A stretch of 40,047 nt of DNA from an uncultured Eubacteriales bacterium. Lineage in GTDB: Bacteria; Bacillota; Clostridia; Oscillospirales; Oscillospiraceae. The translations under genes and the position numbers were made by a program. How positions within the stretch are numbered: the stretch's first letter is position 1; each line of letters opens with the position of its first letter. Below the pieces are notes generated by a model, which was given only the letters and a program-made list of their open reading frames with translations, did no database searches and was not told the DNA's origin. The DNA is taken from the NCBI GenBank assembly GCA_949293985.1, contig CASFFN010000027.1:1-40047 (forward strand), in the 5' to 3' direction. This document shows, piece by piece, positions 15,914 through 22,716 of this stretch.

Positions 15914-16841
15914 GACCGCCCGGCTGCTGGCAAAGCAGGATTCTGCGGTGATTCTCACCCATCGCCGCCCGGACGGGGATACCCTGGGCTCGGCGGCGGT
16001 GCTGTGCCGGGGACTGCGGCAGCTGGGGAAAACCGCTTATATTCTGGAAAATCCCCAGATTACCCCCAAATATGCCCCTTTGCACGAGGGATTGACCACA
16101 AAAAACCCGGATGAGAAAGCATTTTTTGTGTCGGTGGATGTGGCCTCCCCAACCATGCTGCCGGAGGAATTTGTGCCTTATCAGGAGAAAATCACCCTGC
16201 GGATTGACCACCATGGAACTGCCACTTCCTTTACCCCCATGGAGCTGGTGGATGCAGCTTCCGCCGCCACCGGGGAGATTGTCTACGATGTGTTGAAGCT
16301 CATGGGTGCGGAGCTGGACGCGCCGATGGCAGAGGCCCTCTTTACCGCCGTGTCCACGGACACCGGCTGCTTCCGGTACGCCAACACCACCGCCCACACC
16401 TTCCAGGTGGCGGCGGCCTGCGCGGAAAAGAGCGGCCGCCTTTACGAGATCACCCAGGCGCTGTTTGAAACCAACTCCTTGGGACGGCTCCGGCTGCAAG
16501 GCTGGCTGGTGGAGCACGCCCGGTTCCTGAAAGGGGGCAAGGGCGTGGTCTGCGCTTTGCCCAAGGCCGTGGAACAGGAGCTGGGCTTGGGGGAGGACGA
16601 TTTGGAGAACATCTCCGGCTTCCCCCGGACCATCGAAGGGGTGAAAATGGCGGCGACCCTCCGGGAGGACGGGGAAAACCGGATTAAAATTTCCGTCCGG
16701 GCTGTGCCGGGGTATGATGCGGCGGCAGTTTGCAGCCGGTTCGGCGGCGGCGGACACAAGGGCGCTGCCGGGGGCCTGATGAAAATGTCTCTGGAGGAGG
16801 CGGCCCGGACTCTGGCCGCGGCCATGGAGGAAGCGCTGTAA
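15885..16841 (+). CDS. nrnA: DHH/DHHA1 phosphoesterase, NrnA-type nano-RNase/pAp phosphatase
   Basis: 318 residues. DHH domain motifs are LTHRRPDGDTLGSA near residue 25, VSVDVAS, LRIDHHGT near 108 and AVSTDTGCFRY. The C-terminal DHHA1 motif is FGGGGHKGAAG near 287. NrnA degrades 2-5-nt RNAs and dephosphorylates 3'-phosphoadenosine 5'-phosphate with Mn ions. It sits in the usual slot between rbfA and truB, and its TAA stop shares one base with the truB ATG. Confidence 0.9.
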   Translation: MTTTVLTRAETARLLAKQDSAVILTHRRPDGDTLGSAAVLCRGLRQLGKTAYILENPQITPKYAPLHEGLTTKNPDEKAFFVSVDVASPTMLPEEFVPYQEKITLRIDHHGTATSFTPMELVDAASAATGEIVYDVLKLMGAELDAPMAEALFTAVSTDTGCFRYANTTAHTFQVAAACAEKSGRLYEITQALFETNSLGRLRLQGWLVEHARFLKGGKGVVCALPKAVEQELGLGEDDLENISGFPRTIEGVKMAATLREDGENRIKISVRAVPGYDAAAVCSRFGGGGHKGAAGGLMKMSLEEAARTLAAAMEEAL

Positions 16842-17701
16842 TGGACGGCATTGTGATTGTGGACAAGCCTAAGGGCTGGACCAGCCAGGATGTGGTGTCC
16901 AAGCTCCGGGGGGTGTTCCGCACCCGGCGGATTGGCCACGGCGGAACCTTAGACCCCATGGCCACCGGCGTGCTTCCGGTGTTTGTGGGCCGGGCTACCC
17001 GGGGTGTGGAGTTTTTTGAGCACGCCGAGAAAATCTATGAGGCGGAGCTTCTCCTGGGCACCGTCACCGACACGGAGGATGTGACCGGGACGGTGCTGGA
17101 AACCCGCCCGGTTTCTGTCAGCCGGGAACAGCTGGAAGATATACTTTCCCGGTTCCGGGGAGAGATTTCCCAGATTCCTCCCATGTACTCCGCCATCAAG
17201 ATAAACGGACAAAAGCTCTACGATTTGGCAAGAAAAGGCCAGGAAGTGGAGCGAAAGCCCCGGAAAATCACCATTTTCTCTCTGGAATGTCTGGACTTTG
17301 ACGGCAGTACCGCCGTGCTGCGGGTCCACTGCTCCAAGGGCACTTATATAAGGACGCTGTGCAAAGACATTGGAGAGGCTCTGGGCTGCGGCGGCTGCAT
17401 GGCGGCCCTTCGCCGGGTGCAGGCCGGGGACTATGGGATTTCCCAGGCGGTGACGCTGGAAACGCTGGCGGGGTGCGAAAACCCGGAGAAGTACCTCCTG
17501 CCGGTGGACAGCCTGTTTTCCGCCTATCCGGCGGTGACCTTGACTCCCAATCAGGAAAAGCGGTGCCGGAACGGAAATTCTTTTTCCGTGACATTGCCGG
17601 AGGGGCGGTACCGGGCTTACAGCCAGTCGGGTGAATTTCTCATGCTGGCCGCCGTGGAAAAGGGTAACATGACCACTGTGAAAAGCTTTTTCTCTGTATA
17701 A
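16841..17701 (+). CDS. truB: tRNA pseudouridine(55) synthase
   Basis: A 286-residue protein that makes pseudouridine 55 in the T loop of tRNAs. Visible motifs are the N-terminal IVIVDKPKGWTSQDVVSKL, the catalytic loop GTLDPMATGVLP containing the catalytic Asp, and QIPPMYSAIKINGQKLYDLA. The C-terminal part is the divergent PUA-like domain. The ATG overlaps the nrnA stop. In many Firmicutes ribF follows; here the operon stops at a strong terminator and ribF is absent. Confidence 0.95.
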   Translation: MDGIVIVDKPKGWTSQDVVSKLRGVFRTRRIGHGGTLDPMATGVLPVFVGRATRGVEFFEHAEKIYEAELLLGTVTDTEDVTGTVLETRPVSVSREQLEDILSRFRGEISQIPPMYSAIKINGQKLYDLARKGQEVERKPRKITIFSLECLDFDGSTAVLRVHCSKGTYIRTLCKDIGEALGCGGCMAALRRVQAGDYGISQAVTLETLAGCENPEKYLLPVDSLFSAYPAVTLTPNQEKRCRNGNSFSVTLPEGRYRAYSQSGEFLMLAAVEKGNMTTVKSFFSV

Positions 17702-17706
17702 CCACT

Positions 17707-17742
17707 GCCCACCCCGGGCAATCACCTGGGGTGGGCTTTTTT
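17707..17742 (+). terminator. Terminator of the rimP-truB operon
   Basis: GCCCACCCCGGG (17707-17718) pairs with CCTGGGGTGGGC (17725-17736), one G-T pair, followed by six T residues. It ends exactly where the convergent sigK fragment ends and may serve that gene too. Confidence 0.88.
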
Positions 17743-18096
17743 CTATTCCAGGTACTGCCGCAGCTTTTCCAGCGCCCGCTTTTCAATGCGGGATACATAG
17801 CTGCGGCTGACCCCGCACCGGCTCGCTACCTCCCGCTGGCGGCAGGGCTTCTCCCCGTCCAGACCATACCGCAGCACGATTACCTGCCGTTCCTGGTCTG
17901 TCAGGCAGGCCCGCACCCCCTTGCGCAGCTGCTCCACCTGCTCCGCCGTCGCCATCTGCTCCAGCATATCCGGCTCATCCCCCACTACATCCATAAGGGA
18001 AAGGGCCGCTCCGTCGCCGCCCGTGTCGATGTAGTCCGAAAGGGACACATCCTGGGCGCTTTTTTTCTGACTGCGGAAGTGCATGAGAATCTCGTT
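17743..18096 (-). pseudogene. sigK: sigK 3' part (C-terminal half of sporulation sigma factor K), interrupted
   Basis: From the AAC codon at 18096 to the TAA at 17743 the minus strand encodes about 117 residues, beginning NEILMHFRSQKKSAQDVSLS. It covers sigma region 3 and the helix-turn-helix of region 4 (RQREVASRCGVSRSYVSRIE). The wording around SRSYVSRIEKRAL and QDVSLSD matches SigK rather than SigE or SigG. SigK controls late mother-cell genes in sporulation. The N-terminal half (region 2, -10 recognition) is missing. Immediately upstream of the Asn-Glu codons the sequence changes to the end of a serine recombinase gene. In B. subtilis the skin element splits sigK at nearly the same place and is excised during sporulation. 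No start codon or ribosome site belongs to this fragment, so it is silent unless rejoined. Confidence 0.85.
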
Positions 18097-19921
18097 TGCT
18101 ATCCTCCCCCCAACGACTTTTAGAAGTGTTGGAGGGTTCAGTTTTTCCCAGGCCGCTATTTTCCTCCTCAAAATCGCCATAATCGACATCTGCAAAGGCT
18201 TCAAGGGGTTCTTCTTCGCCACTTTCGTCGTCCATGTGAGCTAACCTGTCATCCATATCGGGGAACTCAATATCACTTTCATCTGCACCAAACAGAACCA
18301 CATGGGCATTCACACCATCCCAAATCACCTTGCGGACAACGGTTCTGATCGCTGCTCTTTTTTCCTCGACGGACATATCATCGATACTGGTACGGAACAT
18401 GGACAGCATCTGCCGAAGCAGATCAAACTCAGCGTCGGTAAGTGAATTGACATTGACCAAGCCTTCCAGCTCATGGATACGGTTCTCCACATCCCGGTTT
18501 ATATCAGTCAGTTCTTCAATTCGCTTCAAAACACGAGGCTTGGCGATGGAGTCACCAACCATGCCCAGAGAATCGATCAAGCCATTGATGGTTTTTTCGT
18601 TCATCTCATGTTCTACCCGAAGTTCCTCCAGCTGACGCTCATATTGTTCCCGCTTGCCGGTGTAGAACTCCCGGCTTTTTGCAAGCTGAGAAATGAAGCT
18701 GCTGTCATGGTCAGTCAGAGATTTGATCTGCTCAATGATGGCAGCATCCAGAATATTGCCGTTGGCATTTCGGCGGTTGCAGCGTTCCCGCTTGCTCCGC
18801 TCTTTCATCTTGCATACATAGGTGTAAATGATCTCGCCGGAAGCAGTTTTGCGCTGAGACAGTTTGGGGTACATTCTTTCGCCACAAGAGCAATACACCA
18901 AGCCGGTCAGCAAAGCTTCATTATTTCGAGGCTTGCGGTATGCTTTGGATTTGTTTCTATCCAGAGACTCCTGCACCTTGATCCACTGCTTAGAGGGAAC
19001 AAAACCAGGATGCTTACCAATGGCAATAATCCACTCGCTGACCGGAAGAAGCTGTGTACTTCTTCCCTTTTCCTGGTTCGTCCGGTTGTAGGTCATGATG
19101 CCGCAGCTGCCATCAAATGCTTCCTTGGGGAAGAAAATCTCCGCTTCCTTCTCCATGAAATAGTTGTAGGCATCTTCGTCTGCAACCATATAGACAGGAT
19201 TCTGCAAGATCGCCTTGATCGCAAACCGGGTGAAGTCCTTTCCCTGCTTGGTTTTGATTCGCTGCCGCAGCAGTTCTGCTTCCACAGCAGTCAAAGAATC
19301 GGTTTCCATATAGAGGTCAAAAATCATCTTGGGAATCTCGATTTCCTCGGGAATCGGGATCAGCTTGTAGGACTTTCTCTCTTTGCCGTCAATCGTGATC
19401 CTACTGACGGAACCGGACTTGAAGCCGGTGGGTGTATTGCCACCCAGCCAGCGGCCAGTCTTTGCCAGTTCGTGCATATTATCCCGGATACGCTCAGCGA
19501 TAGTTTCACGCTCCAGCTGGGAGAACACAGAGATAATGAACATCATGGCTCTGCCCATGGGAGTACTGGTATCGAACTGCTCCTTGATGGACACAAACGA
19601 TACATCCAACTTGGTCAGTTCATCGATCAGCCCCGTAAAGTCGCTGATATTACGGCTGATTCTGTCCAAGCGATAGACTACAATTGCCTTGAACTTGCGC
19701 TTACGCACTTCCTCCATCATCCGTTTGAAATCCGGTCTTTGCAGATTGCCACCTGAGAAGCCCTCGTCCTCAAAGACAACACAGCGATCCACATATTCTT
19801 CGCCAAACATATTGCGGACATACTCTTTGCACAGTTCCACCTGATTGCCAATACTTTCGCCCTTACCAGTGAATTTGGATTTACGGGAGTATATGGCAAT
19901 CTGTTCTTCATTTCTACGCAT
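17975..19921 (-). CDS. Large serine recombinase, skin-type
   Basis: 648 residues as read. The N-terminal resolvase domain has catalytic Ser12 in IAIYSRKSK, then DEGFSGGNLQRPDFKRMMEE and YRLDRISRNI. A recombinase domain follows (near 170-290). Then comes a zinc ribbon with GLVYCSCGERMYP and paired cysteines to about residue 390, a coiled-coil segment, and a C-terminal acidic tail. The family cuts and joins DNA at short att sites. Its last ~40 codons (below 18096) run out of frame through the sigK fragment, so in the excised circle the C-terminus would differ. ATG 19921 has GGGAGGA about 9 nt upstream. Orientation is the same as sigK, with the gene directly abutting it. It probably excises this element, like SpoIVCA. 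Confidence 0.88.
   Translation of the reverse strand: MRRNEEQIAIYSRKSKFTGKGESIGNQVELCKEYVRNMFGEEYVDRCVVFEDEGFSGGNLQRPDFKRMMEEVRKRKFKAIVVYRLDRISRNISDFTGLIDELTKLDVSFVSIKEQFDTSTPMGRAMMFIISVFSQLERETIAERIRDNMHELAKTGRWLGGNTPTGFKSGSVSRITIDGKERKSYKLIPIPEEIEIPKMIFDLYMETDSLTAVEAELLRQRIKTKQGKDFTRFAIKAILQNPVYMVADEDAYNYFMEKEAEIFFPKEAFDGSCGIMTYNRTNQEKGRSTQLLPVSEWIIAIGKHPGFVPSKQWIKVQESLDRNKSKAYRKPRNNEALLTGLVYCSCGERMYPKLSQRKTASGEIIYTYVCKMKERSKRERCNRRNANGNILDAAIIEQIKSLTDHDSSFISQLAKSREFYTGKREQYERQLEELRVEHEMNEKTINGLIDSLGMVGDSIAKPRVLKRIEELTDINRDVENRIHELEGLVNVNSLTDAEFDLLRQMLSMFRTSIDDMSVEEKRAAIRTVVRKVIWDGVNAHVVLFGADESDIEFPDMDDRLAHMDDESGEEEPLEAFADVDYGDFEEENSGLGKTEPSNTSKSRWGEDSKRDSHALPQSEKKRPGCVPFGLHRHGRRRSGPFPYGCSGG
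18094..18136. other. Putative att junction of the sigK-interrupting element
   Basis: Homology to sigK stops at 18096-18100. Next to it is an imperfect palindrome: CCTCCCCCCAACGACTT (18103-18119) faces AAGTGTTGGAGGG (18124-18136) across TTAG. Serine recombinases bind such sites as dimers. The exact crossover cannot be fixed without the other end. Confidence 0.55.
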
Positions 19922-19937
19922 ATCTTGTTCCTCCCTC

Positions 19938-19990
19938 TTGATATGTGATGTTATTTATGCTATTATATCACAGCGTAGTCAATATGTAAA
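19938..19990. promoter_or_regulatory. Face-to-face overlapping promoters for tnpV and the recombinase
   Basis: Plus strand: TTGATA (19938-19943), 17 bp, TATTAT (19961-19966). Minus strand: TTTACA (19990-19985), 17 bp, TATAAT (19967-19962). The two -10 boxes occupy the same bases, so RNA polymerase could sit in only one direction at a time. The sequence also carries TGATAT and ATATCA as an inverted pair. Confidence 0.65.
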
Positions 19991-20006
19991 CAGGAGGATG
20001 ACAATT

Positions 20007-20381
20007 ATGGCAAGTTTGTTCGAAGAAATGGGCGGCACCTACACCCTTGGTGCAGACGGAATGTACTACCCCAACCTGGAACTCCCAGAAGAAGAAACGC
20101 CCCGGTATGGCAAGTACGGCAGAATGCGCCATACTTACCTCCGGGAGCACAAGAAAGCATATTACACCACGCTGCTGTTTGATGGCAAACTGGTAGCCCA
20201 TCTGAATGAGATCGACGATGCTGCCAATACTCAAATGGAACTGATCACCAAGCAGATGACAAAAACCCAAGACATCACCGAAGCACTCAAAGCAAAAGAT
20301 CAAATAGCCTGGGTAGGAGCCATGAATAACATCCGTAACGCAGCAGAAGAAATTGTGTTATCTGAATTGATCTATTGCTAA
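20007..20381 (+). CDS. tnpV: TnpV-like transposon-encoded protein
   Basis: A 124-residue protein with the pattern of TnpV found in clostridial integrative transposons. It opens MASLFEEMGGTYTLGADGMY, continues with YGKYGRMRHTYLREHKKAYY and ends with the conserved AEEIVLSELIYC. Its biochemical role is not known. AGGAGG lies 9 nt before the ATG. It is divergent from the recombinase and shares a promoter region with it, supporting common mobile-element ancestry. Confidence 0.85.
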   Translation: MASLFEEMGGTYTLGADGMYYPNLELPEEETPRYGKYGRMRHTYLREHKKAYYTTLLFDGKLVAHLNEIDDAANTQMELITKQMTKTQDITEALKAKDQIAWVGAMNNIRNAAEEIVLSELIYC

Positions 20382-20390
20382 CAAAACGAT

Positions 20391-20426
20391 CTCCGGTTCC
20401 CCATCTTTGGGAGAACCGGAGGTTTT
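20391..20426 (+). terminator. Terminator of tnpV
   Basis: CTCCGGTTC (20391-20399) pairs with GAACCGGAG (20413-20421) and is followed by GTTTTC, ten bases after the stop codon. Confidence 0.8.
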
Positions 20427-20438
20427 CTCATGCATATA

Positions 20439-20474
20439 AAAACCGCCGTTTTTCCTTTGAAAACGGCGGTTTTA
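20439..20474. terminator. Perfect 15-bp terminator hairpin beside the tRNA fragment
   Basis: AAAACCGCCGTTTTT (20439-20453) pairs perfectly with 20460-20474. On the minus strand it sits directly after the CCA end of the tRNA fragment, as a tRNA terminator would. Confidence 0.75.
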
Positions 20475-20475
20475 T

Positions 20476-20520
20476 GGTTGCAGAGGCAGAACTCGAACCT
20501 GCGGCCTCCGGGTTATGAGG
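20476..20520 (-). tRNA. tRNA-Met(CAU) 3' half, truncated; attachment-site remnant
   Basis: The minus strand reads CTCATAACCCGG (anticodon loop with CAU and the 3' anticodon stem), a variable loop, the T arm GCAGGTTCGAGTTCTGC, the acceptor CTCTGCA, and A plus encoded CCA. The 5' half is absent: the bases before the anticodon loop do not pair with CCCGG. This is the part usually duplicated as the att site of integrases that target tRNA genes. It cannot make a working tRNA. Confidence 0.8.
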
Positions 20521-20819
20521 GCATTTTTGAGGTTCTAAAAGTTTGCATTTGCCTGTAAATAACGAAATTAACTCAAAATAACGACAGTCAAATGTTGAGA
20601 AACTGAAACTGCGGGGATAGAACTTAAAATAAATTATCCCCCAAACTATCCCCGACGAAATTTACAAAAAAGTTCGGAAGTTTACATATTTGACAAATTC
20701 CCCTTACAGCGGTCAAAGCTCTTGATTGTCCTTGATATTGAGGCGCGGTCGCAGCCATCCACAAATCCTTTCTCCCCTATAATGAAAGACCTTTACGAAG
20801 ATTTTTTCATTGCCAAAAC
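20521..20819. other. Gene-free stretch beside the tRNA fragment
   Basis: No open frame with a ribosome site is seen. It contains a GGGGATA / TATCCCC pair (about 20616-20655) that could form a hairpin, and AT-rich sequence typical of the ends of integrated elements. Confidence 0.4.
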
Positions 20820-20996
20820 TCAGACAGAAAGATAAATCTCTTCCAGCCGTTTGCACAGCAGATCGTTATCAATATCATCGGACAAAAGCCCACCCTGCCG
20901 GATATCATCTATGAATGACTTCATATGTTTACCAGGGTTTTCCAAAAACATCTGAGAACCAAACATCATCCGCAGGTACCTTATCAACTGCTTCAT
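20820..20996 (-). CDS. Small 58-residue protein, unknown
   Basis: ATG at 20996 follows AGGTGAGAAGAG, and the frame encodes MKQLIRYLRMMFGSQMFLEN continuing to YLSV and a TGA stop. It is a basic N-terminal helix followed by an acidic C-terminal half (DDIDNDLLCKRLEEIYLSV), with no membrane segment. The composition looks like a real small protein. I recognise no family. Confidence 0.5.
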   Translation of the reverse strand: MKQLIRYLRMMFGSQMFLENPGKHMKSFIDDIRQGGLLSDDIDNDLLCKRLEEIYLSV

Positions 20997-21128
20997 CTCT
21001 TCTCACCTCACTGCCGAAATTATTGTATCAGCATTATATTGTCTATTATGATACAATGCAAGATGGTTGATACAATTATGTGATATTAGTGCTAGGTAGC
21101 GATCTGCGTTATTTTGAAATCCAAATTG

Positions 21129-21157
21129 TTGACATTTTTCCCGCGTCAGGCTATACT
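21129..21157 (+). promoter_or_regulatory. Consensus SigA promoter upstream of the abiEi-like gene
   Basis: TTGACA (21129-21134) and TATACT (21152-21157) are separated by 17 bp. The start codon at 21223 is 66 bp downstream. It probably drives the abiEi-like, membrane, mod and res genes. Confidence 0.75.
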
Positions 21158-21222
21158 GAGATTATAGGACTTTATCCGCTTTAATGCGCAAAACAGTCAA
21201 AAGTCAGAAAGGAGATGCGCAC

Positions 21223-21797
21223 ATGGATATCCGGCACTGCGAAGAAATATTTAAGCACTACGGCGGCATGATGCGCACCAAGGAGCCCAGAATATTCGGC
21301 AGTTGATGGAATTAGGGCATATAGAAAAAGTGCGCTACGGATATTATCAATGGGTTGATCCTGATGACTTCAGCGAAGTTGGCACGGTAAGCCGCCTGTT
21401 TCCTGATGCAATCCTCTGCATGGATACAGCGCTTCGGTATTACGGCTACAGCGACCGCACCCCTAGCCAGTGGCATCTGGCAGTCAGTAAGGATTCGGGA
21501 AAATCCCGATTTAAGATTAGCTATCCTTGCGCAAAGCCCTATTTCCTGGAGCTAACGGTTCTGGAACTGGGGTTGACAAAAGGGAATCTGGACGGACATG
21601 AAATCCGGATTTACGATAAAGACCGGGTAATCTGTGACTGCCTGCGCTACCGCAATAAAATGGATAAAGAGATTTTCAATAAGGCAATCCAGCACTACAT
21701 TAATGATCCAGGAAAGAGCATTTCGAAACTGCTGGAATATGCGGAGCCTCTGCGGGTAAGGAAGATTGCAAAAGAATTGATAGGTGTGTGGCTGTGA
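21223..21797 (+). pseudogene. AbiEi-type antitoxin gene with internal deletion and frameshift, no toxin partner
   Basis: AAAGGAG precedes ATG 21223, which encodes MDIRHCEEIFKHYGGMMRTK, the usual winged-helix N-terminus of AbiEi-type antitoxins. The frame then stops at 21306. The rest of the protein continues in another frame (NIRQLMELGHIEKVRYGYYQ onwards to VRKIAKELIGVWL). Compared with the family as I know it, about eight residues (the second helix of the winged helix) and the frame are lost near 21285. AbiEi normally represses and neutralises the nucleotidyltransferase toxin AbiEii. No AbiEii gene follows: the next gene is an unrelated membrane protein. It is either a relic or a sequence error. 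Confidence 0.65.
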
Positions 21798-21843
21798 TGG
21801 CAGATATTTCTGTATCCGTCTGCCAGAAAGGAAGAATGCTACA

Positions 21844-22716
21844 ATGAAAAAGCCCTGGATTAAGTGGTGTTTGTTGGGTTTATTGGTGGTTGCCGCGCTT
21901 GTTGGTGTTCCCATTCTGATAAATGAGTGCTATAAAATCGGCGCAGGCTACATTACGATTTGGAATGCTGACGATGTACTTGCCTACTATGGTGCTATCG
22001 TGGCTTCTGTTGGAGCAGCGGTAGGGGTGTTTGTATCGATAAAGGCGGCCAACAAAAACTATCAGGATGATGTCCGGGCGCGTGTATTACCATTTATTGC
22101 GGTGACGCCATTTGAGCGGAGGGCAACAGTTAATCTAATGGCATTGCTGCAAGAGCAAGCGGAACGGAACGCGCTGTCATCAGATAATGCAGAGGTTCCG
22201 GCAGTGCAGTATGAAGAATACAAGCTGAACCGCATCTATTTTATTATTACCGAGGCCGGAATTGAGGTTAAGTACAAGTTAGACAAGCATCAGCAGAGTA
22301 TTTTGGAACACGCGGGCAATATGTGGGTTTCTATGGCGAGTGGAGTGAATGCGCTTCAACGCACGGATTATTTTAGCTTACCTTTAGAAATTGAGAATGT
22401 CGGAAACGGTACGGCAGTAAATCTTCGCGTGGGCTTTAATCGCAAGAAAGTTGGAAACAAGCACAGATTTGTTCGTCCGATAATGTTGAAGCAAGGTCAA
22501 ACCTTGTACATTCATATATTCTCTACCGCAGATTTTGACGCAGTAAGCGGGGAGTATGTTTTAGAGTTTTATTATGAGGATATATACGGGAGCAGATATT
22601 CGCAAGAATTTCCGGTTTACTTCGGTAAAAACCAAAACGGGCAAGAATATCAGAGCATAGATCTGGTTGGAAAACAGATCCAAGTAACGGAGGAGAAAGC
22701 CAATGCCAACGCTTGA
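21844..22716 (+). CDS. Two-helix membrane protein coupled to mod, unknown function
   Basis: A 290-residue protein. An N-terminal helix (WCLLGLLVVAALVGVPILI) and a second one (VLAYYGAIVASVGAAVGVFV) form a short hairpin. A soluble domain of about 220 residues follows, with beta-rich segments such as YFSLPLEIENVGNGTAVNLR. I recognise no enzyme motif. The last 14 bp overlap the start of mod, implying translational coupling with the restriction-modification genes. It may be a membrane-bound accessory of the defence locus; that is inference. ATG 21844 has GGAAG about 9 nt upstream. Confidence 0.7.
   Translation: MKKPWIKWCLLGLLVVAALVGVPILINECYKIGAGYITIWNADDVLAYYGAIVASVGAAVGVFVSIKAANKNYQDDVRARVLPFIAVTPFERRATVNLMALLQEQAERNALSSDNAEVPAVQYEEYKLNRIYFIITEAGIEVKYKLDKHQQSILEHAGNMWVSMASGVNALQRTDYFSLPLEIENVGNGTAVNLRVGFNRKKVGNKHRFVRPIMLKQGQTLYIHIFSTADFDAVSGEYVLEFYYEDIYGSRYSQEFPVYFGKNQNGQEYQSIDLVGKQIQVTEEKANANA

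Noticed and set aside
17743..18222. A complete small sigma-like protein starting at 18222
   Set aside because: The first ~40 residues are the recombinase gene read in another frame. Homology begins only at the Asn-Glu codons at 18096.
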